A stretch of 64,000 nucleotides of DNA from PALSA-607 sp036510735 (GTDB lineage: Bacteria; Actinomycetota; Actinomycetes; Acidothermales; Acidothermaceae), in contig DATCDK010000064.1 in the NCBI GenBank assembly GCA_036510735.1, forward strand, positions 9,815-73,814, read 5' to 3'. Shown here piece after piece: positions 35,656-44,773 of the stretch. Position 1 is the stretch's first letter, and every line of letters starts with the position of its first letter. The notes beneath the pieces were generated by a model. The model was not told the DNA's origin, made no database searches, and saw only the letters and a list, made by a program, of their open reading frames with translations. The position numbers and the translations under genes are program-made.

Positions 35656-37512
35656 CTATCCCGGGACCAGGTCGACCGGTTCCTGGCTCGCGAGGCGAAC
35701 CGGGGCGTCTGCCTCGCCGAATCCGCTGTAGCGACCGATCCGTTGGACAAACTCGAAGAACAGGCCACCGATCGACGCGCTGTACGCGTGGAGAAACTCA
35801 CCGTCGTCGCTGCGGTCGTACAACACCCCGACCGAACGCATGTGGTCGAGTCGGTCCGGCGGCAGGTCGTAGCGTGCTGTGAGATCGGCGTAGTAGTTGT
35901 CAGGAATCGCGAGCATCGGAGCGCCTGCTGCGCGAAGCGATGCCGCCGTGTCCAGTACGTCGAGCGTGCTCAGCGCAATCTGTTGCAGTCCTGGTGCGTG
36001 TTGCAGTCCGGGCGCCGATGCGCGCCCGGCCACTCCTGCGGAGATCGCTATGCGTAGAACGGCGTCGGGGCTGGTCAGTGCGCGGCTTTGGAGTTGGCCG
36101 TGTGGACGGTTGATTTCGGCGATCGGCCCTGCGGGCATTCCCAGCATCAGCCGGTAGAGAGAGATCTCCGCGTCGTACAGATCCGGCGAGACGGTGCCGC
36201 CAAGATGGTCGATCGCCTGCACCCCGACGCCCCGTGGGACACTCCCGGTGTCGATGAAGTCGGCCCGCCATCTATAGGGATCAGCCAGGCCGCAGAAGAC
36301 GATTTGCAAACCCATAGGTGTCGTGATCGACGGCAAGTCGGCTTCATTCGGGGCATGATGTTGATCGTCGAACGGCAATTGCAGGTCGGCGGCGCGTCGC
36401 ACCGCCGCGTCGATGTCAGGTGTGTGGAGCCCAATCCCGACGACCGATGGTCGGTCGGCGACCTGGGCTTGTGAGTTGAGTACCACCCGGACGTCGCCCT
36501 GTTCCCAGAGCTGCACCGCTTTCGAACGATGGACGCCGACGAGGGTGAACCCGAACAGTTGCAACCACGCGGAAAATCGCGACACCATCTGACCAGCAAC
36601 AGCAACTTCGACAAACGCAACGCCGTCGACCTTCGGAGCCGGCGGTAGCAGCGTGAGTTGCGCGGTCACGGTAGTGCCGAGGCCATCGCTGCGCTCGAGT
36701 TCGCGACGAGTCGCGTCCTCGAGGTAACGGAGCGATCTGCGCGCGTCGCGCGCGATCTGATCCGCCGGAGCAGCACGCACCGTGTCGCTGAAAACCTCCA
36801 GTGACAAGGGCCCGCGATAGCCCGCACGCAGTACCGCGGAAGTGAAGTTGGCCAGGTCAAGAGTGCCTTGGCCCGGGAAGCATCGGTAATGCCGGCTCAG
36901 GCGCAAGACGTCCATCGTCTGATGCGGCGCATCTGCGAGCTGGACGAAAAGTAGTGACCCTGGTTCGATCTGCGCAATGTCATCGAGACTGTCGCCTACG
37001 GACATGATATGGAAACTATCGAGGCAGATCCCCACAGCGGGATGGCCGGCTCTCCGGACGATGTCGTAGGCGTCCATGTAGTGCCGCACGTGGGTACCCC
37101 ACGCGAGTGCCTCGTAGGCGATCCGTACCCCGGCGCCACGGGCAAGGTCGCCTAGAGCATGAAGGTGTTCGGCTGCAAGGTCGTGATCGTCGATGGCTTC
37201 CGAGCTGACGTTCGAACACACCAACATGAGGTCGACACCCAGCGTGGCCATCAGTTCGAACTTCGCCTCGGCGCGCCGCAGGTTGCGGTGGAACCGCTGC
37301 GCCGGCAGGGCTTCGAAGTCTCTGAACGGTTGGTATAGCTCGATCGTCAGCCCGAGGTCCGTCACTCGTTTCGCAATCTCGACGGGCCGCATTGGAGAGG
37401 CAATGAGATCAGCCTCGAACAGTTCGATGCCATCGAACCCGGCGCCGGCGATTGCCGGCAACTTCTCCTCAAGAGAGCCGCTCACCGAGACGGTCGCGAT
37501 GCAAGACCGCAC
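35656..37512 (-). CDS. quiC1: 3-dehydroshikimate dehydratase (QuiC1-type, two-domain)
   Basis: 618 residues from GTG 37512, placed 2 bp after the aroQ stop. The N-terminal half (about 1-280) is a sugar-phosphate isomerase/AP-endonuclease-type TIM barrel: GFDGIELFEADL, RIAYEALAWG, VGICLDSFH and PLSLEVFSD provide the Glu/Asp/His metal ligands. The C-terminal half (about 290-618) is a VOC domain like 4-hydroxyphenylpyruvate dioxygenase, ending in FFEFVQRIGRYSGFGEAD. This architecture is that of QuiC1, which converts 3-dehydroshikimate to protocatechuate. The gene is often misannotated as HPPD; context with aroQ supports QuiC1. It is cytoplasmic. Confidence 0.88.
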   Translation of the reverse strand: MRSCIATVSVSGSLEEKLPAIAGAGFDGIELFEADLIASPMRPVEIAKRVTDLGLTIELYQPFRDFEALPAQRFHRNLRRAEAKFELMATLGVDLMLVCSNVSSEAIDDHDLAAEHLHALGDLARGAGVRIAYEALAWGTHVRHYMDAYDIVRRAGHPAVGICLDSFHIMSVGDSLDDIAQIEPGSLLFVQLADAPHQTMDVLRLSRHYRCFPGQGTLDLANFTSAVLRAGYRGPLSLEVFSDTVRAAPADQIARDARRSLRYLEDATRRELERSDGLGTTVTAQLTLLPPAPKVDGVAFVEVAVAGQMVSRFSAWLQLFGFTLVGVHRSKAVQLWEQGDVRVVLNSQAQVADRPSVVGIGLHTPDIDAAVRRAADLQLPFDDQHHAPNEADLPSITTPMGLQIVFCGLADPYRWRADFIDTGSVPRGVGVQAIDHLGGTVSPDLYDAEISLYRLMLGMPAGPIAEINRPHGQLQSRALTSPDAVLRIAISAGVAGRASAPGLQHAPGLQQIALSTLDVLDTAASLRAAGAPMLAIPDNYYADLTARYDLPPDRLDHMRSVGVLYDRSDDGEFLHAYSASIGGLFFEFVQRIGRYSGFGEADAPVRLASQEPVDLVPG

Positions 37513-37514
37513 AG

Positions 37515-37973
37515 CTAGTCGGTGTCCTCGGCCAGATAACGGACTGCGGCCGTATAGCTCCCAACGCCAAGGCCCGCGATGACGCCATGGGACACCTTCG
37601 CGGGGTAGTCCGTGGCGCGGAATGGCTCGCGGCGATGAATGTTGGTGAGATGGACCACGACCACCTTCACCGGCACGGTCGCAAGCGCATCCATGAGCGC
37701 GACTGAGGAATGGGTGAGCGCGGCCGGGTTCAATACCAAGCCGCTGATGTTCTCCCGCACTTCTTGTATCCAATCGATTAACACGCCTTCGTGATTCGTC
37801 TGGCGGAAGTCAATCGACACCTCGAACGGTGCGGCCACGTCTCGGCAAGCTTGCTCGATTTCTGACAGCGTTCGGAGCCCGTACTTCTCGGGTTCACGAA
37901 CGCCAAGGAGATTGAGATTCGGGCCGTTGAAGACCGCGACCGTCCTTGGCTGGACGCTGGTTTGACTTGGCAT
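37515..37973 (-). CDS. aroQ: Type II 3-dehydroquinate dehydratase
   Basis: 152-residue dodecameric-type dehydratase converting 3-dehydroquinate to 3-dehydroshikimate. Marks: FNGPNLNLLGVREPEKYG at the start with the catalytic Tyr of the lid, RQTNHEGVLIDWIQE, LNPAALTHSSVALMDAL, and VHLTNIHRREPFR with the catalytic His. ATG 37973 starts at the conserved region; the frame extends upstream over the operator, which cannot be coding. Pairing with quiC1 (2-bp gap) shows a catabolic (quiB-like) rather than biosynthetic role. A TetR-type operator overlaps its promoter. Confidence 0.93.
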   Translation of the reverse strand: MPSQTSVQPRTVAVFNGPNLNLLGVREPEKYGLRTLSEIEQACRDVAAPFEVSIDFRQTNHEGVLIDWIQEVRENISGLVLNPAALTHSSVALMDALATVPVKVVVVHLTNIHRREPFRATDYPAKVSHGVIAGLGVGSYTAAVRYLAEDTD

Positions 37974-37990
37974 CCGGTACCTTTGCAGTG

Positions 37991-38006
37991 AACGGACTAG
38001 TTCGTT
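37991..38006 (-). promoter_or_regulatory. Palindromic operator in front of aroQ-quiC1
   Basis: AACGGACTAGTTCGTT, a 16-bp near-perfect palindrome with one mismatched pair. It lies 18 bp before the aroQ start and directly after the predicted -10 element, so binding would block initiation. A near copy precedes the MDR dehydrogenase (38904-38919). The TetR gene between them is the obvious regulator. Confidence 0.72.
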
Positions 38007-38008
38007 AA

Positions 38009-38037
38009 ATCGTATCGAGTAGGCCAGGTCACGTGAA
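38009..38037 (-). promoter_or_regulatory. Predicted aroQ-quiC1 promoter
   Basis: On the minus strand, TTCACG (38032-38037) and TACGAT (38009-38014) are separated by 17 bp and resemble -35 and -10 elements. The operator begins 2 bp downstream of the -10, which supports the prediction. Transcription would start near 38001. Confidence 0.5.
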
Positions 38038-38152
38038 GGGTCTGGGGCGGACTTCTGCTCCGACTCGTGGGCGTCGCCCTGCATTCGGCTCCGCAGAACC
38101 TACGATTGCCTGCAGTCGGTGCCGGCGCGGTGGACAGGAAGGAGTGCGCGAC

Positions 38153-38806
38153 ATGGCGGGCAAAGAGGATGCCGCAGCGGACCCCGGTGACCGACAACGT
38201 GACGCTGAGCGGACGCGTGCCGAACTACTGGAAGTCGCGACTGCCGAGTTCGCTCGAAACGGGTACTCAGGAGCGCGGGTAGACGAGATCGCGGCCCGGA
38301 CCCGAACCACGAAGCGAATGATCTACTACTACTTTGGCGGTAAGGAGAACCTCTACATCGCCGTGCTCGAGCGAGCGTACGAAGGTATCCGCGAGCATGA
38401 GCGTCGCCTCGAGATGTCCCACCTGTCGCCAACCGCCGCTGTGCGGCGCCTGATCGAGTTCACTTTCGACTATCAGGAGTCGCATCCCGAGTTCATCAAG
38501 CTCGTGAGCATCGAAAACATCCACGAGGCCGAGTACCTGGCGAAATCGGACGCACTGGTGCCGACGAATAGCTCGGCGGTGGATTTGCTGGCCGAATTCC
38601 TTGACGCTGGTCGGGCAACCGGGGAGTTCACGGTAACGGTCACCGCACTTGAGCTGCACATGATGATCAGTGCTTTGTGTTTCTTCAGAGTGGCCAACCG
38701 GCCGTCGCTGAAAGCCGTCTTCGGTTACGACACCGGGACGAAAGCCCACCGGGCTCGCCAGCGGCAACTGACCTGCGACATCGTGCTGGCCTATCTCAAG
38801 AGTTGA
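38153..38806 (+). CDS. TetR family regulator of the quinate/cyclitol locus
   Basis: 217 residues from ATG 38153, with AGGAAGGAG about 8-15 bp upstream. The HTH is at about 20-65 (RAELLEVATAEFARNGYSGARVDEIAARTRTTKRMIYYYFGGKENLY), and the C-terminal ligand domain (about 75-215) is of the TetR_C type with FTFDYQESHPEFIKLVSIEN. It lies between the two divergent catabolic arms, each preceded by the same palindrome, so it is the likely repressor of both. The inducer is probably the imported substrate or protocatechuate. Confidence 0.9.
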   Translation: MAGKEDAAADPGDRQRDAERTRAELLEVATAEFARNGYSGARVDEIAARTRTTKRMIYYYFGGKENLYIAVLERAYEGIREHERRLEMSHLSPTAAVRRLIEFTFDYQESHPEFIKLVSIENIHEAEYLAKSDALVPTNSSAVDLLAEFLDAGRATGEFTVTVTALELHMMISALCFFRVANRPSLKAVFGYDTGTKAHRARQRQLTCDIVLAYLKS

Positions 38807-38896
38807 CTCCGCCGGAGGAGTTGCCTCCGCGCGCCATTTTTCGTGAGACCGGTTGCATTTTCGTAACGGGGTCTTCCGCTCCGTCCGCGCGTCGCG

Positions 38897-38919
38897 TATA
38901 ACGAACGGACCAGTCCGTA
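38897..38919 (+). promoter_or_regulatory. Operator and -10 in front of the MDR/ABC arm
   Basis: The -10-like TATAAC (38897-38902) is followed at once by AACGGACCAGTCCGTA (38904-38919), sharing AACGGAC-AGT-CGT with the aroQ operator. As on the other arm, the palindrome covers the expected transcription start. No good -35 element is seen. A ribosome site GAGGAGGG follows at 38926-38933. Confidence 0.65.
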
Positions 38920-38934
38920 CATTGTGAGGAGGGC

Positions 38935-39921
38935 ATCGTCAAAGCCATCGCCCTGCTCGAGCCTGGGAGGGTTGCCATCGTCGACCGGCCCGAGCCAACG
39001 TGCGGCCCGGGCGACGTCATCATGCAGATGCGATCGGTCGGATTGTGTGGCTCCGATCTGAGCGTGTACTCCGGAGCGATCCCCGTGTCGGAGTATCCGT
39101 GGGTGATCGGCCACGAAGGCGGCGGCGAGATTGTCGCGGTGGGCGCGGAGGTACGGGATCGACACGCCGGCCAACTCGTGGTCATCGAACCAAACATCTC
39201 CTGCTTGCGTTGCGCTCCGTGCAAGGCTGGTCAAACTTCCTCGTGCACGAGCCGCCGAGCCCTCGGAGTGAACGAGGCGGGAATTGCCGCCGAGCGATTC
39301 AGTGTTCCAGCGCAGTTCTGCTGGCCGGTCCCGGACGCGACGCCGTCAGCAACCATTGCCGGTTTCGAGCCAAGTGTCGTTGCAAGGGCAACTCTTCGAC
39401 GCGTCGGCGTGCAAGCAGGCGATCGTTGTCTGGTTTTCGGTGCGGGGTCGCAAGGCCTCATGATGTGCCTTCACTTGCGCTCACTTGGGATCCATCCATT
39501 CGTGGTGGAACCGCACGTGGGCCGCCTCCAGCTCGCTCTTCACCTCGGCGCTCGAACGCACGAACCAGGATTCGATGGATATCCGTTCGTGTTTGAGACT
39601 TCCGGCGCGCAGTCGGCGTTCCGACCGGCATTGGACGCGGTCGGCCCCGGTGGCCAGCTTGTTTTGATCGGCCAGAGCAGCGCGGATGTCGCGATCACCA
39701 CCCGCGAGCTCGTGCAACGGCAGCTGACCGTCCGCGGTTCGCTGATTTACGACCACCCTGAGGACTTCGCCGATGCAGTCCGGGCACTCGCCGACAGCGA
39801 CCCCGGGATCGCATCGGTGATGCAAGCGAGCTACTCACCGTTTGACGCCGACCGGGCCTTCGGCGAAGCCGGCGAAATTGCTGGGAAGTCATGGCTGGAT
39901 CTCACGCACTGGACGCAATAG
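38935..39921 (+). CDS. Zinc-dependent MDR (alcohol/polyol) dehydrogenase
   Basis: About 328 residues. Catalytic zinc ligands are Cys in GLCGSDL and His-Glu in IGHEGGGE. The structural zinc loop has four cysteines (CLRCAPCKAGQTSSC), and FGAGSQGLM is the dinucleotide glycine motif. Conserved N-terminal sequence (KAIALLEPGRVAIVDRPEP) lies before the first ATG at 39022, yet no ATG, GTG or TTG exists there in frame. The ribosome site at 38926-38933 points to a start at ATC 38935 or GTC 38938, a non-standard start or a sequence error. It probably oxidises the imported polyol or cyclitol (for example quinate); that is inference. Confidence 0.8.
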   Translation: MVKAIALLEPGRVAIVDRPEPTCGPGDVIMQMRSVGLCGSDLSVYSGAIPVSEYPWVIGHEGGGEIVAVGAEVRDRHAGQLVVIEPNISCLRCAPCKAGQTSSCTSRRALGVNEAGIAAERFSVPAQFCWPVPDATPSATIAGFEPSVVARATLRRVGVQAGDRCLVFGAGSQGLMMCLHLRSLGIHPFVVEPHVGRLQLALHLGARTHEPGFDGYPFVFETSGAQSAFRPALDAVGPGGQLVLIGQSSADVAITTRELVQRQLTVRGSLIYDHPEDFADAVRALADSDPGIASVMQASYSPFDADRAFGEAGEIAGKSWLDLTHWTQ

Positions 39922-40010
39922 CAACGAGTTCGGATTTGCCTCGAATCGGTCGGCTTCACCTCCGACCAAACCAACCCGACCGGACGCAGCTTCCATCAGG
40001 AGGACTTGCA

Positions 40011-41273
40011 ATGAGAGTCACCACCATGAGCCGCCGATGGCTGCTCGCCGTCTCCGCGTGCACCGTATTAGTCGTCGTCGCAGGTTGCTCGTCGAGCAAG
40101 AAAACGAGCGGTACTACCAGCACACCGCCTGCCGCGGTGGGCAGCACGTCGGCCGCAAGCGGGGGGGCGAGCACTGCGTCCGCTAGCACTGCGTCCGCGA
40201 GCACCGCGGGCAGTAGCGCGGCCCCAGCCGACACCAGCGCGATCAAGATTGCAGTCATCGATGCCCAAAGCGGCCAAAGCAGCTCGCTCGGCAAACGGGA
40301 ATACGACGGTGTCAAGCTTGCGGTCGATCAGGCAAATGCGGCCGGCGGCATCAACGGCCGCAAGGTCGAGCTCACGGTGTTCGACGATCAGGCTGACCCC
40401 ACGGTCAGCACCAACCTGGCCCGTAAGGCAGTGAGTGGCGGTTTCATCGCGATACTTGGTCCCGCCGAGAGCGCAGATGCCATTGCCATGTCACCGATCC
40501 TTCAGCAGGCAAAGATTCCGTACATCACGTCGGGGCAGTCGCCAGCGATGCCGAAGCTCGGTGACCCCTACCTGTTTCTGAACAGCCCGACCAGCACGAC
40601 GTATGACACCACCCTGGCGAACTATGCCGTGAAGACCGCCAACTTCACCCACATCGCGATGATCACGAACAACGGTGCTTATGGCAAGGGCGAGCACGAC
40701 GCTTTCACGGCAGCGCTCAAAGCCTTGAACGTCACGCCCGTGACCGACCAGATCGTGACGCCGGACCAGACGGACTTCAGCGCGGCACTGACGTCCATCC
40801 GTCAGAAGAATCCCGATGCCTTGTTCATCGGCGCCGAGGAGGTCGAGTCGGGTTTGATCGTGAAGCAGGCGCGTGGGCTCGGCATCAAGGCCACCATCAT
40901 CGGTGCCGCGCCGACGAGCACTCCGATATTCGTCCAAACCGCGGGCACCGCAAACGCCGAGGGTGCGGTGAGCAGTACCCCGTATCTGACCAACGACACG
41001 AACGCACAGACCAAGGCGTTCGCGGCAGCCTATGACGCCGCATACGGAACCGAGCCCGAGCTGCACGGCGCAAAGGCGTATGACGGCGCCGAGATCATGC
41101 TGCAGGCGCTGAAAACGACGAACGGGGCTGGCGGTCAAGCACTGGACGACGCCATCCGCGCGGTGAAGTATCAGGGCCTCGTCGGCAACTTCGCATTCGA
41201 CGCGACAGGTGTCGGCGTTCACGAGACGCAGATTGGAATTATCAAGAACGGAGTGCTGACGGCGGCCAGCTAG
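40011..41273 (+). CDS. ABC importer substrate-binding lipoprotein, LivK/Peripla_BP_6 type
   Basis: 420 residues from ATG 40011, with AGGAGG 7 bp upstream. Signal sequence with lipobox VAGC (Cys26), then a Ser/Thr/Ala linker to about residue 75 that contains a repeated STASA unit. The type I periplasmic binding fold follows: IKIAVIDAQSGQSSSLGKREYDGVKLAVDQANAAGGINGRKVELTV... and ILGPAESADAIAMSPILQ. It is the receptor of the importer encoded just downstream; given the catabolic neighbours the ligand is probably quinate, shikimate or a related hydroxy acid rather than an amino acid. Confidence 0.93.
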   Translation: MRVTTMSRRWLLAVSACTVLVVVAGCSSSKKTSGTTSTPPAAVGSTSAASGGASTASASTASASTAGSSAAPADTSAIKIAVIDAQSGQSSSLGKREYDGVKLAVDQANAAGGINGRKVELTVFDDQADPTVSTNLARKAVSGGFIAILGPAESADAIAMSPILQQAKIPYITSGQSPAMPKLGDPYLFLNSPTSTTYDTTLANYAVKTANFTHIAMITNNGAYGKGEHDAFTAALKALNVTPVTDQIVTPDQTDFSAALTSIRQKNPDALFIGAEEVESGLIVKQARGLGIKATIIGAAPTSTPIFVQTAGTANAEGAVSSTPYLTNDTNAQTKAFAAAYDAAYGTEPELHGAKAYDGAEIMLQALKTTNGAGGQALDDAIRAVKYQGLVGNFAFDATGVGVHETQIGIIKNGVLTAAS

Positions 41274-41300
41274 CGCGAGCACTGGGAGCAAGGAGATCAC

Positions 41301-42167
41301 ATGCAGTTGTTCTTTCAGACCCTGGTGGGTGGGATCGGCTTCGGTGCGGTCTATGCACTCGTCGGCATGGGCTTCACCATCGTATACCGCACGATGGGTC
41401 TGGTGAACTTCGCGCATGGCCAGATCGCGATGATCGGCGCGTTTCTTAGCGCAACGTTTTTCCTCGACACAAAGCTGCCGTTCGCGGTCGCCGCCATCAT
41501 GTCGATGGCGGCGACCGCAGTGGTGGGCTTGGCAATCGAGGGCATCCTTCGGCCTCTCGAGGCGAGGGACTTCGACCTGATGCTCATCGGGACCCTCGGG
41601 TTTGGCGTCGTCCTCGAGGCTGTCGCGACGAGGATCTGGGGAGCGACGGGACGGGCTGTCCCCGCTCCCGTCGACCGGCCACTTCAGATCTTCGGCATCA
41701 TCATCCGGACGTACGACCTAGTCGTCATCGGTGTCGGCGCGGTCGCCACTGTGGCGGTGTGGGTGCTGCTCAATCGCACAAAGGCCGGCGCAGCGATGCA
41801 GGCAGTCGCAATGGATCGCGATGCAGCGACGTCCGTTGGCATCCGAGTCGGTCGCAGCAACGCGATGGCCTTCGCCTTGGGCGCGGGACTCGCCGCACTG
41901 GCTGGCAGCCTGGCGGCGCCGCTGCTGTACGTAACCCCGTCCCTTGGTTCCTCTCTCGGTATCAAAGGGTTCTGCGCGGCGATCCTCGGCGGTTTCGGGA
42001 ATATCAACGGCGCAGTGATCGGTGGTCTTGCATTTGGGATCCTTGACGGCTTCGCTGCCGGGCACTTTCAGCAGTATTCCGACACTGTGACGTTCCTCGT
42101 GTTTGCGGTCGCCATCATGGTGCGTCCGACGGGGATCCTCGGTGAGCTGACGGTGAATCGCGCGTGA
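41301..42167 (+). CDS. livH: Liv-type ABC permease (LivH)
   Basis: 288-residue inner-membrane permease with about eight hydrophobic segments. Family signatures: GFGAVYALVGMGFTIVYRTMGLVNFAHGQ at the start and a C-terminal AAILGGFGNINGAVIGGLAFG. The ribosome site AAGGAG lies 8-13 bp upstream. Its stop overlaps the next gene's GTG as GTGA. It forms the channel together with the LivM half of the following fusion protein. Confidence 0.94.
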   Translation: MQLFFQTLVGGIGFGAVYALVGMGFTIVYRTMGLVNFAHGQIAMIGAFLSATFFLDTKLPFAVAAIMSMAATAVVGLAIEGILRPLEARDFDLMLIGTLGFGVVLEAVATRIWGATGRAVPAPVDRPLQIFGIIIRTYDLVVIGVGAVATVAVWVLLNRTKAGAAMQAVAMDRDAATSVGIRVGRSNAMAFALGAGLAALAGSLAAPLLYVTPSLGSSLGIKGFCAAILGGFGNINGAVIGGLAFGILDGFAAGHFQQYSDTVTFLVFAVAIMVRPTGILGELTVNRA

Positions 42168-44014
42168 CCCGCAAGGCAGCGGGGCTCGTTCTCCTCGCTG
42201 TTTTGGCGTGCCTGTTGCCGCACCAGCTGAACATCTACTGGATCCACGTAGCCGACGTTGCGGTGATCTACGGAATTCTCGCTCTCGGTCTTGCCCTGAC
42301 GATGGGCGCCGCAGGCCAGGTGAATCTCGCTCAAGTGGCGTTTTTCGGGGTGGGGGCGTACGCGTCTGCCATCCTGACCACTCACGGGTGGCCCTTTTGG
42401 GTAGCGGCGATCGTCGCGTTGCTGGCTGCCGCGCTCGTCGGGCTGTTGGTGAGCATTCCCGCACTGCGAGTGCAGTCGCACTATCTCGGCATCGTGACGC
42501 TCGGTCTGTCTCTCGCTTTCACAAACCTCGTGACAAACACCGCCCTAACCGGACAGGCCGACGGCCTGAACAGCCTCGTCGTTCCACCACTCTTCGGTCT
42601 GAACCTGTCGAGCGACCTTGTGTACTACTACGTCGAGATAGTGGCATTGGCACTGTGCCTGGCCTGGGCAGCTTTTGTTGTGCACACCCGCCTTGGCCGG
42701 CGCTTCCGGGCGATGCGCGACGACCCACTCGCCGCGGCGTCCATCGGAGCCGAGATTCCTTATCTCCGCATCACAGCGTTCGTGCTTGGCGCGGTGTTCG
42801 GTGGGGTAGCCGGCGTCCTGTATGCGGGGCTGATCCGCTATGTCAGTCCTGCTTCATTCTCGCTGTCATCAATGTTCTTCGTCCTGGCGGGCTTCATCAT
42901 CGGTGGCCGGTTCAGCTTGCTCGGTGCTGTGGGCGGAGCGGTTTTCCTTGTGCTGCTGCGTGAGGAACTCTCGAACTACGAGGCCTACGCACAGATTCTT
43001 TACGGCGGTCTCGTCGTGGTGATCGTGGTGTTCGCACCGACCGGGCTCGTCGGCATCGTCCGGAGCGTCGCGAAAGCGTTCAAGCGCCGAACTGAACGGT
43101 TCAGCGAGGGCAGGGCACAAGTCAGCGATGAGGCGTCGCCAACAGGTCTCAGCGCCCGGCCTTATCGCGCCGTGCGCCTCTCTGACGGCGGAAGCCTCGC
43201 CGGCGTCGCGGACTCTTCCGCCGCATTGCTCATCGAGCACGTGACCAAACGCTTCCGCGGCCTGACAGCGCTCGAGGACGTCGACTTGTTGGTGCCTGCC
43301 GGACAGATACGCGGCATAGTCGGCCCGAACGGGTCAGGCAAGACGACGTTGTTCAACATCATCAGCGGCATCTATACCCCAACTACGGGTATGACCGAGG
43401 TATTCGGCTTTCGCACGACACGCGCTACATCCTATCGCCTGGCCCGGCGAGGCGTAGCACGCACATTCCAAAACCTGCGCCTCTTCGGGCGACTTACGGT
43501 GCGCGACAACGTTCTCGTAGCGCTTGATCAGTCGCGCACCATCTGGGCGTGGAGATATCTGCTCTGGCCATTCGGGGTACTGCGCGCCGACTCAGTGATG
43601 CGGCAGGAAGCCGATGCACTGCTGGCGCTGTATGGGCTGTTGGAAGTCGCCGATTCGCTGCCTGGCGTTCTGTCGTACGGGACCCAGCGCCGTGTCGAGA
43701 TCGCGCGCGCAATGGCCCGTCGACCGCGCATTTTGCTACTAGACGAGCCGGCCGCGGGCCTCAACGGTCAGGAAATGCACCAACTTGCCGAAATCGTGCG
43801 CGACGTGCGCGCATCGGGGGTGACTGTGGTGTTGATCGAGCACAACATGGGGTTGGTGATGTCGCTGTGCGACCAAGTCACGGTGTTGGCGAGCGGCCGC
43901 GTCATCGCCGACAACGTCCCGGAGGTCGTTGCGTACGACGAGGCGGTCATCGCCGCCTATCTTGGTGAGTCAAGTGGCGACAACGGCCCGCGCCCTGCAC
44001 AGGTGAACACGTGA
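42164..44014 (+). CDS. Fused Liv-type permease and ATPase (LivM-LivG)
   Basis: 616 residues. Residues 1-300 are a LivM permease (LALTMGAAGQVNLAQVAFFGVGAY near the start, then FRAMRDDPLAAASIGAEIPYLRI). Residues about 350-616 are a LivG ATPase with Walker A GPNGSGKTT, FQNLRLFGRLTVRDNVLVAL, signature LSYGTQRRVEIARAMA and Walker B ILLLDEPAAGLNG. The linker (about 305-345) is charged. Such fusions occur in other actinobacteria and keep the transporter complete. GTGA overlaps join it to livH and livF. Confidence 0.94.
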   Translation: MTRKAAGLVLLAVLACLLPHQLNIYWIHVADVAVIYGILALGLALTMGAAGQVNLAQVAFFGVGAYASAILTTHGWPFWVAAIVALLAAALVGLLVSIPALRVQSHYLGIVTLGLSLAFTNLVTNTALTGQADGLNSLVVPPLFGLNLSSDLVYYYVEIVALALCLAWAAFVVHTRLGRRFRAMRDDPLAAASIGAEIPYLRITAFVLGAVFGGVAGVLYAGLIRYVSPASFSLSSMFFVLAGFIIGGRFSLLGAVGGAVFLVLLREELSNYEAYAQILYGGLVVVIVVFAPTGLVGIVRSVAKAFKRRTERFSEGRAQVSDEASPTGLSARPYRAVRLSDGGSLAGVADSSAALLIEHVTKRFRGLTALEDVDLLVPAGQIRGIVGPNGSGKTTLFNIISGIYTPTTGMTEVFGFRTTRATSYRLARRGVARTFQNLRLFGRLTVRDNVLVALDQSRTIWAWRYLLWPFGVLRADSVMRQEADALLALYGLLEVADSLPGVLSYGTQRRVEIARAMARRPRILLLDEPAAGLNGQEMHQLAEIVRDVRASGVTVVLIEHNMGLVMSLCDQVTVLASGRVIADNVPEVVAYDEAVIAAYLGESSGDNGPRPAQVNT

Positions 44015-44766
44015 CCGCGCCCATCACCGACGGCGACGCTCGCCTCCCTGGGCTCGAACCTGTCGAACTCGTTGTCGAAGATCTGACCGTGCACTACGGC
44101 GGCGTACAAGCTGTCCGCGGTATCTCGTTCGTTGTAGGAGCAGGCGAGTCCGTCGGCATCATCGGAGCTAACGGCGCCGGAAAGACGTCCACGCTGCGAG
44201 GTATTCTCGGCCTCATTCCCCGGCGTGCGCAGACGCTTACCTTGGGGGGTGAAGATCTGCGGCGGGTCGCCGCGAGCCAGATGGTGCGGCGCGGGGTTGG
44301 CTACGTCCCGGAAGGCAGGCACATCTTTGCGGGCCTGCCAGTCGAGAAGAACCTGCTTCTGGGCGCCTACACGCGCCGATGGCGCGGCTGCGGAGATCAG
44401 CTTGCCGAGGTCTACGAACTCTTCCCAGTGCTGCAGGAGATGCGGACCAGGCTCGCCGGTGCTCTTTCCGGCGGACAGCAGCAGATGCTTGCGATCGGAC
44501 GCGCGCTCATGGCACAGCCGCGGCTCCTCGTGCTCGACGAACCGTCTATGGGCCTGTCACCGCTGCTCGTCAACGACATCGTGAGTGTGCTTCAGCGGTT
44601 GCACGCGACGGGACTGTCCATTCTGCTTGTCGAGCAGAATGCCAAGTTGACATTCGCGACGACCACTCGCTGCTTCGTCATGGATCAAGGTCGTATCGTG
44701 AAGACCGGCCTCGCCAGTCAGTTGCGCGACGACCCTGAAGTCAGGCGGATCTACTTGGGCCTGTGA
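44011..44766 (+). CDS. livF: Liv-type ABC ATPase (LivF)
   Basis: 251-residue second ATPase of the importer. Walker A GANGAGKTS in SVGIIGANGAGKTSTLRGILGL, the LivF-typical GVGYVPEGRHIFAGLPVEKNL, signature LSGGQQQMLAIGRALM, Walker B LLVLDEPSMGLSP, and LVEQNAKLTFATTTR. GTG start overlaps the fusion gene's stop. With SBP, LivH and LivM-LivG this completes the transporter. The EboE-like gene follows after 7 bp and is probably in the same transcript. Confidence 0.95.
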   Translation: MTAPITDGDARLPGLEPVELVVEDLTVHYGGVQAVRGISFVVGAGESVGIIGANGAGKTSTLRGILGLIPRRAQTLTLGGEDLRRVAASQMVRRGVGYVPEGRHIFAGLPVEKNLLLGAYTRRWRGCGDQLAEVYELFPVLQEMRTRLAGALSGGQQQMLAIGRALMAQPRLLVLDEPSMGLSPLLVNDIVSVLQRLHATGLSILLVEQNAKLTFATTTRCFVMDQGRIVKTGLASQLRDDPEVRRIYLGL

Positions 44767-44773
44767 GGCCGGC

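Noticed and set aside
42164..44014. LivM-LivG fusion considered as a novelty
   Set aside because: Permease-ATPase fusions of this type are common among actinobacterial Liv-type transporters.
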